NCBI GenBank assembly: GCA_907163345.1
Contig: CAJQUN010000008.1
Span: forward strand, 12,835,191 to 12,899,190
Source of the DNA: Haberlea rhodopensis
Lineage: Eukaryota; Streptophyta; Magnoliopsida; Lamiales; Gesneriaceae
Direction: 5' to 3'
Length of the DNA stretch: 64,000 bases
Shown: in pieces, positions 44,635 through 56,930 of the stretch
Layout: each line of letters opens with the position of its first letter
How positions within the stretch are numbered: the stretch's first letter is position 1
Translations under genes and position numbers: made by a program
Notes under the pieces: generated by a model
Database searches by the model: none
The model's input: the letters and a program-made list of their open reading frames with translations, nothing else
What the model was told of the DNA's origin: nothing

Positions 44635-46581
44635 ATGGCATCATTCAACAAAATTCCTATGTTCTCAAAAGAAGACTATGATGATTGGAGAATTAGAATG
44701 CAAGCTCATCTGGCAGCACAGGATGACGATATGTGGTTCATCATCACTGATGGACCAATGAAGATTCTGAAAGTCAATACAGCAGCCTCCATTACTGGTG
44801 GTGAACCCCAAATGGTCGAGAAGGATAGATCCCTTTGGACTAATGAAGAAAGAAAGAAAGCAAACCTCGACAACGTTGCCAAAGACATCTTGTTCAAAAC
44901 ATTGGACAAGAACATGTTCAGTAAAATCAAAATGTGCTCTACTGCCAAAGAAATTTGGGAGAAGATAGCACAGCTATGTGAAGGGAACGACCAGACTAAG
45001 GAAAACAAGCTGATTGTTGCTCTTCAAAGATTTGAGAGCATAAAAATGAAGATTGGAGAAACTCTAAATGAGTTTGATGAAAGAGTAACTGGTATAATCA
45101 ATGAACTAAATGGTCTGGGCAAGGAATACTCAAACAGAGAGATCGCTCTGAAAGTTATGAGATCCCTGCCAAAAGAATGGGATGTTAAGACCATTGCAAT
45201 GAGGGAGTCCAAAGATCTGAACAAGGTTGAACTTCATGATCTGTTTGCAGATCTTAAAGCATATGAGTTCGAACTGATCAGCAGAGGTGAAGCAGAGCCA
45301 TTCATCTCTCAACCAAACAAAGCACTGGCAGCCATTCCAGATCAGACCGCCCCCACAACAGATCGATCTATCGAACAGATAAGTAATGATGCTATGTCAT
45401 TATTTATCAAGAAATTTGGTAAATTCATGTCTAAAAATAAGAGGAACTTTAAACCCTCTCATCATTATAAATCAAGAAAGGACGATGCTGTTAATGATCA
45501 GGCTTGCTACAATTGTGGTAAGACTGGACATTTTATTGCAGATTGCACCAGACCGAAGAAAGAAGAACGTAAAGAGAAGCATCGTGATGACAGGAAAAAG
45601 AAGCACTACAAAGACCGCAAAAATCATGGAAAGTCCCAAAAGGTCCTAGTAGCAGAAGAAGGAAACAACAAATGGGCTCAGACGGATTCAGACTCAGAAA
45701 GCTCTGAATATTCTTCCAGCGAAAGCGAAGAAGATATTCAATGTCTAATGGCAGACGAAGAGATGAGTCAAACAGACGAGGTATTCGATCTTGACTCAAA
45801 TGAATTTACACGAGAAGAGCTCATGTCCGCACTACAAGACATGGCTAAAGATTATAGACTCTTAGCTGAATCATTTGAGAGAAGTAAAGCTAAAGCCAAC
45901 GATCAAATGGATGAGCACATCAAACCAAGCCGCTCTGAGCTGGGTGAGTGCAACAATCTACAGATCGAGCTGAATAAGCTAAAATCTCTTATGATCAGCT
46001 CCATGATGAAAATAAGAGAATTAGCACACAAAATGCTAAGCTTTCTCATATCTTCAAATCATGGACAAAATCCAGAACATCATTGGAAGAATTGCAAGAG
46101 GTACAAAGAAATGTCGGTGATGTTACAGGCATAGGCTTTGATATCAAAGACTGCACCAAAGATTGAATTGTTGCTGGTAAAGAACAAAAATAAACAAATG
46201 ACATTTGTTAAATCCATCACAGTATATGAAAATGAAGCACCTACAATTCAAACGGGAGTCTCTTTCATGAATCAAGGTTTAAGAAAAGGGATTGGATATG
46301 TTAACCAAGCCAAAGAAAAGGCACCAGTAAGCTTTGCGTCTTTCAGACCAAATCCAAAGGTGCAAAATCTAAGGCAAGGGAGACCATCCAATTACTATAA
46401 TTCAAAACCAGTTCAACGAAGATATAGACTACCCTATGAGAATCAAAGGTTTCCATATCACACACATTATCACACACAACATCGAAACAGATCAGCTCAC
46501 AGCACACCAGACACACACAAGCCATTAAAGCTGATACAGGTGTGGGTTCCCAAAGGGCTAATCCGTTCTGGACCCAAGTAG
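44635..46581 (+). pseudogene. Copia-3 gag (two frameshifts)
   Basis: Open from MASFNKIPMFSKEDYDDW to 46,134 in one frame, with the CCHC knuckle at residues 291-304 and an acidic EESE-rich stretch near residue 370. A one-base deletion near 45,982 takes the tail out of frame, and a 5-base deletion near 46,165 restores it. The end is the UAG at 46,579-46,581, shared with the other two copies. Confidence 0.9.
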
Positions 46582-46613
46582 GATTGGGTACCAACAATAA
46601 TCTTGTTTGATGA

Positions 46614-49600
46614 CAGGTACCGAAGAAACTTGCATCAGACTGGTACTTGGACAGTGGGTGTTCTCGTCACATGACTGGAGACATCGAGCTGCTGTCTGAA
46701 GTCAAAGAATGTACTGGACCCAAAATCATATTCGGGGATAACTCAAAGGGTAAGACCGTGGGCAAGTGTAAGATTGTCCATGGTAACATTATTATCAATG
46801 ATGTGCTGTTAGTTGAAAATCTTTGCTATAATCTGATTAGTATAAGTCAACTATGTGATAATGGTTATGCTGTAGAATTTCACAAACACACTTGCACTGT
46901 TAAATCGTCAGACGGTATGACCATGCTTGTAGGAATCAAGAATGGAAATACATATAAGATTAACTGAAATTTTGCTCAACCTGATAATCCTACTTGCTTC
47001 ATCGCTAATAATGATAATAAACACTGACTATGGCATAAACGCTTGAATCATCTCAATTTTAAGACTATATCTAGCCTGTGTAAACATGATTTAGTTGTCG
47101 GTCTGCCCAAGATCGACTTTTCTAAGGATAAGATCTGTGAAGCATGCCAAATGGGCAAACAGATCAGATCATCCTTCAAAAACAAGAATGTCAAATCCTC
47201 CTCACGCTGCTTAGAACTACTGCATATGGACTTGTTTGGTCCTATACCAATAACAAGTTTAGGGGGAATGCGGTATACTCTTGTTGTTATTGATGATTAC
47301 TCACGATTTACTTGGACTATATTTTTGAGCAGTAAAGATCAGACCGGTCCGAAATTGATCAAGCTGCTGAAACGCACTCAGAATGAGAAATCATCCAGCA
47401 TAGACAGGATTCGAAGTGACAAAGGCACTGAGTTTTCAAATCAGAATCTTGAATCCTTTCTAGAAGATCATGGAATTAAGCATGAATTTTCAGCCGCCCG
47501 AACTCCCCAACAAAATGGAGTTGCAGAACGAAGAAACAGAACGCTTAAAGAGGCAGCAAGGACAATGCTTGCTGATTCTGGAATTTCGCAAAAGTTCTGG
47601 GCAGAAGCTGAAAATACTGCATGCTACACTCAAAATCGGTCTATGATTAACAAGAAGTTGAATCTCACTCCATATGAGATATGGACTGGTAACAGACCGT
47701 CTATCTCTCACCTTCACGTATTTGGCTGCAAATGCTTCGTTCATAACAATGGTAAGAATCATCTTACAGCATTTGAAGCTAAATCAGATAATGGGATATT
47801 CTTAGGATATTCATCTAATAGCAAAGCTTTTAGAGTTTTCAATAATCGCACTTTAACTGTAGAAGAATCTGTCCATGTAGTTTTTGATGAATCGTTATGT
47901 ATTGAGGGTAGCAAGGAATCAATTCAAAATCAGATGGAAAATATCCATCTCGAAGCTAACAGTGATGATGAGATTGTAACTAACAGGTCAAGAGGCATCC
48001 ACCAGAACCTGAAGTACCAGACAGACAGGATCAAGGCAATGAAGCTCCTTCAGATCTAGCCGATCCGGATGATTCAAACTCTCATATCAAAGAAGATGTT
48101 GATCATGCCGCTACTACTCATCCGGCTGGACCAAACAATCCAGAGTCAAGCTATCGATGGACTAAGAGGCATCCACCTAATCTAGTGATTGGAAGTCCCT
48201 CTGCACCGATTAGAACCAGAGGACAGATGATAGATGAATTCACTCATGCTGCCTTCATCTCAACTCTGGAACCTAAGAAGATCGATGAAGCCTTGACTGA
48301 CTTCAACTGGATTAAGGCCATGCAAGAAGAACTTAATCAATTCGAACAAAATCAAGTTTGGAGTCTAACCCCCAGGCCAAGCGATCTGCCTGTTATTGGA
48401 ACCAGATGGGTTTTCAGAAATAAGCTGGACGCAGATGGAACTGTGGTTAGAAACAAGGCCAGACTGGTGGCACAAGGATTCCAACAAGAAGAAGGAATTG
48501 ACTTCAATGAATCCTTTGCACCAGTCGCCAGACTTGAAGCCATCCGAATCTTTCTTGCTTATGCTGCCTTTAAAGACTTCAAGGTATATCAAATGGACGT
48601 CAAGAGTGCCTTTCTTAATGGTAAGCTTCAGGAGGAAGTCTACATTGAGCAACCTCCTGGATTTCAGAACCACTCATTTCCTAATCATGTATATCTACTG
48701 AATAAAGCAGTATATGGTCTGAAACAAGCTCCAAGAGCCTGGTATGACACTCTATCTCAATTTCTGCTGAACCATGATTTTCAGATCGGCTCAGTAGATA
48801 AAACTCTCTTTAAATTTATTAAGGGGGAACATACCCTGTTAGTTCAGATTTATGTTGATGATATAATTTTTGGGTCAACTAACCCCAAATTATGCGAGAA
48901 ATTCTCTAAGTTAATGCAGGGACAGTTTGAGATGAGCATGATGGGAGAACTTTCATTCTTTTTGGGTCTTCAAGTCAAACAGCTCAGCAATGGTATTTTC
49001 ATCAATCAAACCAAGCATATCAAAAAGCTTCTTAAGAGATTCGGAATGGAAACATGCTCAACTGCATCAACTCCAATGAGTCCTACAATCAAGTTAGACA
49101 AAGACGAAGGGGGAACGGCAGTCGAAGTATCTATGTATCGCGGACTGATCGGATCGCTCTTGTATCTTACAGCGAGCCGGCCTGATATTATGTTCTCAGT
49201 CTGTATGTGAGCCAGATTTCAGTCAGAACCAAAGCAATCACATTTTATTGCTGCTAAGCGTATTCTGAAATACTTAAAATGATCTCAGAACGTTGGTCTT
49301 TGGTACTCCAAAGATTCAAACTTCAGCTTGATCGGATATTCAGACGCAGACTACGCTGGCTGTAAGATTGATCGTAAAAGCACCAGTGGAACATATCAAT
49401 TTCTAGGTGAAAGATTGATCTCTTGGTTCAGTAAGAAGCAAACATCTATTGCCACATCTACAGCTGAAGCAGAATATCTTACCGCTGGAAGCTGTTGCGC
49501 TCAAATGCTCTGGATTCAACACCAGCTCAAAGACTATGGCATTCAAGCTGTTGAATCTCCAATATTTTGTGACAACACAAGTGCAATTGCCATAACGTAT

Positions 49601-49795
49601 AATCCAGTTTTGCACTCTCGAACCAAGCACATTGATATACGGCATCATTTTATTCGAGACCATGTTGGTAAAAAGGAGATTCGGATCGAACATATTTCAA
49701 CAGATCAGCAGGCAGCAGATATCTTCACCAAACCACTTCCCGAGGCTAAGTTTAATTATTTTCGTCAAATTCTTGGTTTAATAGACTTAACTTGA
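46614..49795 (+). pseudogene. Copia-3 pol (several stops and one frameshift)
   Basis: Same domain order as Copia-2. Two Trp codons have become TGA (about 46,966 and 47,026). A one-base deletion near 48,003 shifts the frame after the integrase. A Cys codon became TGA at 49,208 and a Gly codon became TGA near 49,279. Between these, integrase (LHMDLFGP, IRSDKGTEF, QQNGVAERRNR), reverse transcriptase (YVDD near 48,855) and RNase H motifs are all clear. The frame opens after a TGA at 46,611, again in a different frame from gag. Confidence 0.93.
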
Positions 49796-50190
49796 TGATT
49801 TAGTAGTTTTATTCTTGGTCTTTAAAGATTGTATGCTGGCACAGATCGATAATACAATGTTCAGAAAGACACAGACCGGTCCGAACTTTCAGACTGATCT
49901 ATGTCAAATCTGATGTTATCCCATGATCTGTCTGGTCAACAAATCTTTAAATAAAATAATTGTTTAAAACAGCCCGGACTGATCGCAAATTTTAACCACT
50001 TTGTCTCTCTTTTATCCTGACCGTTTATTTTGAATTATTTTACTATAAGTTATCGAGATAAAGACATGTGTCATCTCTCTCATATTTAGCGGGCTGTACA
50101 TCTTACCTTCATTCACTTTTTACCAATTACCGCCGTCTGCTTTCTAACTCTTTATTTCCTTTAATCTCTTCATATTTCCATTACACTCAA
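49796..50190 (+). other. Copia-3 spacer between pol and ORF3
   Basis: Non-coding, about 395 bp, aligning with the equivalent spacers of Copia-1 and Copia-2, including GACATGTGTC, a CT-rich run and CATATTTAGCGGG. Confidence 0.5.
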
Positions 50191-52653
50191 ATGGCCACTA
50201 TTACTCACAATTCTCTCTCTGTTGAGTTTGATGATATATACAGGGCTGAAGATTCAGAGATGGTCTCTATTTTCCGAGCTTTGGAATCGTCTGGATTAAG
50301 AAATTTCTGGAATGTGGCACGGTGGTTTACGAGTCAGAGATTCACGAACTATTCGCCAATGCTGTATCTCAGAAGTCTCTCATCTCCACCACCGTAAAGG
50401 GAAAATCATTTGAAATCTCTCCGTCGACGCTGGCAAAGACTTTTGGTCTTCCCAACTCCGGACTGACTGAGTTTGGCCAGATTCCTCAAGCTTCTCTCAC
50501 AGCTCTTCAGGGGAAAGTATCTATCTTTGGCCACCGCCTGCAGCCTTCATTCAAGAAGAAGGAAATGCTATTTCATTTCCAGGTGTTATGCGAGATCGTT
50601 GGTAAACCTTTATTGGGAAAAGCCGGAAGTTTTGACGCCGTCACTGCCGAGAAGTTCAGGGCCATGGCTGCTATTGTTTCTAGACAGCAGATGAACTGGT
50701 CCGTAATTCTATTTGGAGTCTTGTTGGAAACAGTGATTGCCTCCAAACAGGCCGTCTGCTTTGATGTTCCTCTCAGCAAGCTACTGGAGCTTTGGACATC
50801 GAGCTGGGGAAGCAGTCTGCTCTAAGTCCCTTCAAAATTCTCAACTCCAAAGGGCTAGCACTACTGAAGTCCAAGAGTGCTCCACCCACTCCTACCGATC
50901 TGGTGGCCGTCAAGATTGAGAAGGGAGAAGAACAGGCTGTTGCTCGAAAACCTCGGGTCAAGCGCAAATTGACCATTCAGACTGACTCCGAGGAAACTCA
51001 GTCTGCTCCTACACCTCCAGCCAAGCCCCTTCCCAAAAAGCCAAGAACCCAGATTACCAAGCCAATCAAAACCTTACCTCTCAAACCCCTACCCATATTG
51101 CCTCCAACAAAAGCCACCCCCTGCACCCCAACCTACAACCCAAATCTCAACCGCTTCAACCATGCACCAAAAGTAACCATCCGAGTCCCCTTTGTCATCC
51201 CCGTGGTCAAAGGGATTGTTATCACTGAGTTGGGAGACTATACCCAATCAGGGATCAAATCTCCATCTTCCACAGGCAAGGGCAAAGCCATTCTCATTGA
51301 ACCTCTCTCTTCCAAACCCAAATCTGCAGCGCAAACTGCCATCAACATCGCTATGGAGGATGTTGATGAGAAGGTGAAGGCGCTTGTTGTAGTTTTTGAT
51401 GAGTATGTCGAATACAGAACAATCAACCACATTGGGATGTTCTTCGGCAAACTGAAACGCCTGCAGAAATGGAAGAAAAAGTCCTCAAGGGAACAGAGAC
51501 TGATGATGTCCGCATTGCTGTGCAGCGCAAAGATCTCTTTAAGGCAAATCAGAGATTCAGACTGGCGAATTTGCTTTTGGATGCTAAGAAAGCAAACTTC
51601 GATCCGAATGCTCTAACTGCCAAAGATGATGGTGCTGTCATCGCTCAATTGGAAATGGATATCCATGCTCTTCACTTAGCTGTCCGATTTCAACGGCAGA
51701 AGCTCAGCATATCCACTCCAGTACCCAGCCCGGATCATCCAACTGCAAGCAAGAGTCTGACAGACCCTTTCATAGAGGTTGTTCCCTCTGGAGCAGCAGA
51801 CCAGACAGCAGATCAGGCAGCAGAACGCATAGCGGATCAGACAGCGGAGCAGCCAATGATTAATGCTCCGTCTGCTACAGAAGATGAACCCTTGAATGTT
51901 TTGTTGGACTCTCGAACAAAGTCTATTCCTCTGGGATCATCAGTCTCCCATGTTCAAATCAGTCCAACCGCAGCACTTACAACAGTTGGCGCACCAGAGT
52001 TCGTCGATCCGGATCTGGTGGTGTCCACCGTTGTTGCAGCTCTCCAGATTGAGTAGCCTTCCAGACCCAGCACTCCTCCAGTTCAAACAGATGAAGATAT
52101 AGGTTTCATAGAAGAATTCTCTTCGGATTTGGTCACCTTGATCCGGTCCAAAAGTCGCCAAGCTGCTGTGTCTTCACTCATACCCATTGCTGCAGACGCT
52201 GATCAAGCCTTGTCGTCATCAGATCACTCTCCAAGCCAACTATCTGATGCACCTCCATCCCTGGCAAGGACCCTTCAGCACCTCTCCAACAACTGTTTGT
52301 CTCTCTCTCAGCGTGTTATAGAGGTTCATCAAGGCCAGAGGGTTACATCCTTGGACTTTGATTCTTTTAAAGAGAAGATGACAACCAGTATCAGCAGCCT
52401 TCAGCGAGGAATGAATGATCTGTTCTCTCAGCAAGCTACTTATAAGAACAGCCTGAGAAAAGAGCAGATCGAGCTGGCCACTGAAGTCAGAGCATCCGTC
52501 GCCAATTCCCTTCGCGCTCAAGACACTCGTCTTGACGCTATCAGCGCTCAGCTAGCACAAATTGTTGATTTTCTCCAAGAGATTGCTGCTGACAAAAAGG
52601 GGGAAAAGAGAAAAGACTTCAAGCCGCATCCGCCTCAGTCTTCTAGAAAATAG
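50191..52653 (+). pseudogene. Copia-3 third ORF (ORF3, broken)
   Basis: Starts MATITHNSLSVEFDDIYRAE, as in Copia-2. Three single-base deletions (near 50,308, 50,787 and 51,466) and one TAG where Copia-2 reads Glu (about 52,054) break an otherwise collinear gene. The C-terminal coiled coil with SLRKEQIELATEVRASVANS is almost identical to that of Copia-2. Confidence 0.85.
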
Positions 52654-52900
52654 AATTATCAAACTGTCTGTATATAGGATTTTTGGTGATCAATAAAAAA
52701 ATCCTTTTTCGTTAAGTCCTTGTTCATTTATTTTGAACTAAAATATATAAAAGGCTTAATCGATCCGAAATTCAACTTAATCATGTTCATTTATTTTGAA
52801 CAAGAAGAAGTAATCGATCCGAAAGTATACGCTTCAGAGTTAAAAGACTGGATAAAAAGATTTAGAAGCTAGGTTTTGTCATCATCAAAAAGGGGGAATT

Positions 52901-54080
52901 TGTTAGTTCCGGACCTTATCGATGAGATTTTAAAGATGACAAAACATATCAGACCGGATCGAGAGAAATCAGACTGACCAGATCGATTGCTCAAAACAGA
53001 TCAAGCTGATGAGGCATATCGCATATCAGACCAGATCGAGCGAAATCAGACTGACCAGATCGATCGCTCAAAACAGATCAAGCTGATGAGGCATATCGCA
53101 TATCAGACCAGATCGATAGAAAACAGACTGACTAGATCAAAGCCTCAGATCGATCTCAACCTATATCAGATCAGAGCAGTCAAGGATGAATAAATATTGG
53201 TTCTTCAGTCCGAATCATTAACGGCTATTTATTGAAGCATTTAATGTCGTAATTAATGCTGAAAAAGACCTTAGACTGAAGGTAAGAAGACAAAGAAGAG
53301 CTTACCTGACAGTCGCCGAAAGCATGAACCAGAATGGCAAGTACCTTAAACAAGAAGACTGTAGCTTACTCAGAGTATAAGCAGAGTCAAAAGTTGCACA
53401 TTAAGGGAATAATGTCGTTGGTACATGCAACTATAAAAGGATGCATCAGAAGATCTCAAGCAGACTCTCGCTGATCAATCGAAAAACGCACAAGAAAGCA
53501 AAACAACACAAGCTTACAAGCTCAGAAGCTCTCGAGCTGAAATTCTTCTTAAGCACGAATACATTGTAATATTTGATCATTTTAGGATCACTGTGTGCAT
53601 AGACAGAAGTCTATCTTGTGTATTCTGTATTGAAAGATAGAAGTGAGAAATTATTGTAACCGTCAGACAGAGTGTGTCTGAACAGATCGAGTGACTAGGA
53701 GTTTCAGTCTGGTAGTGAGGTAAATCCAGCTGAATCGGGTTTGTACAACGGGATTGTATAAATCAAAGTCTTCTAGTGGAAACCTTCCTTAATTGGAAGA
53801 AGGGGAGACGTAGAAGGATTACACCACCTTCGAACTTCCAGAAACATATTCTGTGTCTTATCATTCTGTACTCGTTCTGTTATTCAAAGCCATCGAGCCG
53901 TTCTTACTAATTTGAGAACAGACCGTTCCACACTAAAACATTCAGTGGTCTGTTCTGCAAAAGAGTTGATTAAGAAACAGATTTCATCTCACTATTCCGA
54001 ACGAAATCACAAGGGATTAATTTTTAATAGGAGTGTTCATTCACCTCCCCCCCTCTAAACACTCCGGACCGATCCTAAGA
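52901..54080 (+). repeat. Copia-3 3' LTR
   Basis: 1,180 bp, TGTTAGTTCCGG to GATCCTAAGA, with TATAAAA at 53,432-53,438. It lacks 13-16 bp present in the 5' LTR near 33,150 (ATTACCATAAAAGG region). It is followed by the TSD TCTAT and then the rest of the Copia-D LTR. Confidence 0.95.
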
Positions 54081-54085
54081 TCTAT

Positions 54086-55668
54086 GAACAACCAAATGAA
54101 GTGTTCAACATGTGTGGATGATGTTGGAGCAATATCTTATGATGGGATGAAGACCCACGAACCAATGGTCCGTTGGTGGGCAAATTCGTATAGAAGACAA
54201 TTGGAGCGCAGTGCAGTGTTTTGATCATATCTCTTGGCTCGAGGATCCGAATGATGTGAATCCAAATAGGTTGGAAAACGAACTCAATATGCTAGATTTC
54301 ATATTCAAACATCTCAATCCAATTTGGAATGCATCATGGAGCAAAAAGGCATGGAAGTCATAGCAAGTGCAGATTGCAGCAAGGTTGGAGCAGCTGTAGC
54401 ATTTTGGGCATAACTTCTTCATACCTGAATCAAATTCGATGATTTTGGTATCCACGTGTAGCTAAGAGGAAGGGCTACAACTTTGATGTTTACCACCTTT
54501 CCTATAAACGAGCTTAGGATGGTCGAAAAGTGCAAAGTTTGAAGTTGTTAAAATCTGGGAAGATAGTTTCAGGCGATGGGAGCCATCACCTCAGGCGATC
54601 CGAGCCACGCCGCGCACCATCGACTGAAGCGATGGCACGGGCGTGTGCCTGGCGATCTGGGTCACCCCAGGCGATGCATGGAACGCCTGAGGCGATCCAG
54701 AATGTTTCCAAGGCAATTTTTCAAGGCGGGATCGCCCGAGATGATGCACGGAACGCCCGAGACGTTCCAGAACTTTACCTACGTCAATTTTATTTTATGG
54801 AGATCACCCCAGGCGATGGCGAGATCACCTGAGGCGATCTGGCCCATATTTGACCGTTAAGGCTTGGCGATGGAGATCGCCCGAGATGATGGACGAGGCA
54901 ATGGAGCGCATTTTTGGTCCAAAATTGTTGCTAACAGCTATAAACGGCTAGTATGACCTTTGGGAGCCTTCTACACTATAAATATGGATAATTGGCCTCA
55001 AGTTGAAGACAAGAAACAAGAGGATACAATACATTGTTCAATTAAATTCAATCTAGCATTGTAAACTTTATACATTTGTGTTGTATTGGGAGTTTGTAAT
55101 TCATTTCTTGTGTGAGAGCTTTTGTTCTTCATTTGGTTACACCGTGAATGTGTTAGTTGAATCGTTGTAAGGTCTCCCAACACCGACGCAAGTTGGAAAT
55201 TGTATAAGTTATCAACAAGTGAAGGTGGTGCATGTTTGTGGCTATCCTTGGAGCCCTCAAGGCCAAGAAGACTCGTGAAGAGTGTGTGACTCGGGAAAAG
55301 TTTGTTTGTGGCTATCCTTGGAGTCCTCAAGGACAAGAAGACTCGTGAAGAGTGCGTGACTCGGGAAGAGTTTGTTTGTGGTTAACTTGGAGCCCTCAAG
55401 GCCAAGATCTAAGTGTTCTGGTGGAACCTCGGTTGGACGTTTTCTAACTGGGAAGATGAGACGTATGCGATTCATTGTCGAACTTCTATAACAAATACTT
55501 GTGTTCTTTATTGCTTTATTTACATTATGCAATTACTTTATTATTTCTTATTGTTCATTGATTGCTTGACTTGAAGTCTTCCGCAGCGCAAACTCGACTT
55601 TTGCAAAATCACTTTAAATCGCTAAAGTAGCCAATGAACCTCATTCACCTCCCTCTTAGGTTCCAACA
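54086..55668 (+). repeat. Copia-D 3' LTR, right piece
   Basis: Continues the LTR from GAACAACCAAATGAAGTG to TTAGGTTCCAACA. TATAAATA is at 54,977-54,984. The same GGCGAT-rich U3 and triplicated U5 unit as the 5' copy are present, with clearly more differences than between the LTRs of Copia-3. Confidence 0.92.
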
Positions 55669-55673
55669 TCATT

Positions 55674-55965
55674 TGTAATTATTCCCAAAATTGTAAAGGT
55701 TTCATACCAAGTTCATATGTAATTGTAAAGGTTTCATACCAATTTTATATGTAATTAGTACAATAATTATAAATGTTCCAATACCAATGTCATTATAATA
55801 ATTAGACCAAAGTTGTATAGGTTTCATACTAATTTAATATATAATTAGTACCATAATTGGAGATGTTTAATACCAATATCGCGTGTAATTAGTACCAAAA
55901 CTGTAAAGGTTTCTTACAAATTTCATGTGTTATAGTACCAAAATTATAAAGGTTTCATACCTAAT
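55674..55965. repeat. 44-bp minisatellite, right part
   Basis: About seven further, more diverged copies of the unit interrupted at 26,973. The phase continues exactly once Copia-D and one TSD copy are removed. Confidence 0.85.
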
Positions 55966-56201
55966 TCAATTTTATTTGTATTTTTGTTTAAAATTTATGT
56001 TTAATCATTTTGAATTTTTGAAATAAAATTTTAATTTCAAATATTTTAAAAAATATAATGGTCGAACCGTAACAGTTAACCATAACCGGAGGTTAACCGG
56101 AACCGTAACCGAAACAGTCTACGAAGGGTAAGGTTAAGGGTCGAGTTTTTATGAACCATCTAACCGGTTGTTCAGGAACCGTGGTCATGTCTATATCCAT
56201 G

Positions 56202-56930
56202 GCTTTTTTCACCATTCCAGCTTTTTTGTGGGCCACATGGATGCTTATTTGATGATCAGCCGAGCTATGGTTACGCCGAGCTCATTTGTCTTGGTTACGC
56301 TAAGTGTCATTCAGGGGTGTTTACCCAACCTGCCGCAGTTACGTCCGACAGAGGATTAGCCCAGTTATGGTTATGCCGAGCTCTTTGTCTTGGTTACGCA
56401 AAGTGCCTTTAGGAATGTTTACCCAATTTGCTTTGGTTACGCCAAGTGCCTTCAATGATGTTTACCAAACTTGCCTTAGTTACGCCAAGTGCCTTCAGGA
56501 GTGTTTACCCAATTTGCATTGGTTAGCCAAGTGCCTTCAATGGTGTTACCAAACTTGCCTTTTTGCCAAGTGCCTTCAGGGGTGTTTACCAAACTTACAT
56601 TGGTTACACCAAGTGCTTTCAGGGGTGCTTACCCAACTTGCCTTGGTTACACTAAGTGCCTTTAGAGGTGGTTACCTAACTTGCATTGGTTACGCCAAAT
56701 GCCTTCAAGGGTGTTTACCCAACTTTCCCTGGTTACGCCAAGTGCCTTTAGATGTGTTTACCCAACCTGCCTTGGTTACACCAAGTGTCTTCAGAGGTGT
56801 TTACCCAACCTGCCTTGGTTACACCAAGTACCTTCAGGGTTTTTGCCCAAATTGCATTGCTTATGCCAGGCATATATCAGTCAGGGTTTTTACCCAACCT
56901 ACTGAGGTTACGCCTAACAGATGATCAGAC
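56202..56930. repeat. 43-bp minisatellite
   Basis: From about 56,290, some 13 tandem copies of a 43-bp unit containing TTGGTTACGCCAAGTGCCTT and CAGGGGTGTTTACCCAACTT. The unit length is not a multiple of three, and the open frames across it are a by-product. It may be part of the LTR-like tract that follows. Confidence 0.88.

Larger units (their letters stand above)
32770..54080 (+). mobile_element. Copia-3: full-length copia element, third layer of the nest
   Basis: Inserted in the 3' LTR of Copia-D with TSD TCTAT at 32,765-32,769 and 54,081-54,085. Its 5' LTR (32,770-33,769 plus 44,391-44,585) is split by Copia-2. Then follow the primer site at 44,588, gag 44,635-46,581, pol 46,614-49,795, ORF3 50,191-52,653, polypurine tract and 3' LTR 52,901-54,080. 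By eye the two LTRs differ at roughly 17-18 positions plus a few small indels, about 1.5 percent. The last dinucleotide of the 3' LTR is GA instead of CA. Confidence 0.95.
26974..55668 (+). mobile_element. Copia-D: gag-only copia-type LTR element, second layer of the nest
   Basis: 5' LTR 26,974-28,774, primer site, broken gag, about 2 kb of non-coding sequence, polypurine tract and a 3' LTR (32,518-32,769 plus 54,086-55,668) that was split by Copia-3. The 5-bp target duplication TCATT is present at 26,969-26,973 and 55,669-55,673. The uninterrupted minisatellite can be read through the join. No pol sequence is seen, so this is a non-autonomous member. The gag type resembles the SIRE-like copia lineage. 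Confidence 0.92.
25069..56193. mobile_element. Non-autonomous hAT-like element, outermost layer of the nest
   Basis: Ends are inverted: TATACATGACCGCG at 25,069 and the complement of TAGACATGACCACG at 56,193 (two mismatches in 14). They are flanked by a perfect 8-bp duplication TATCCATG at 25,061-25,068 and 56,194-56,201, the hAT signature. Own sequence is about 2.4 kb (25,069-26,973 plus 55,674-56,193). It has subterminal AACCGG/CCGGTT-rich regions, an AT-rich interior and a long minisatellite, with no transposase. Everything between 26,974 and 55,668 is later insertion. Confidence 0.85.

Noticed and set aside
56304..56924. 206-codon open reading frame rich in Cys, Pro and Leu
   Set aside because: It is a translation of a 43-bp tandem repeat, cycling through frames, with no domain.
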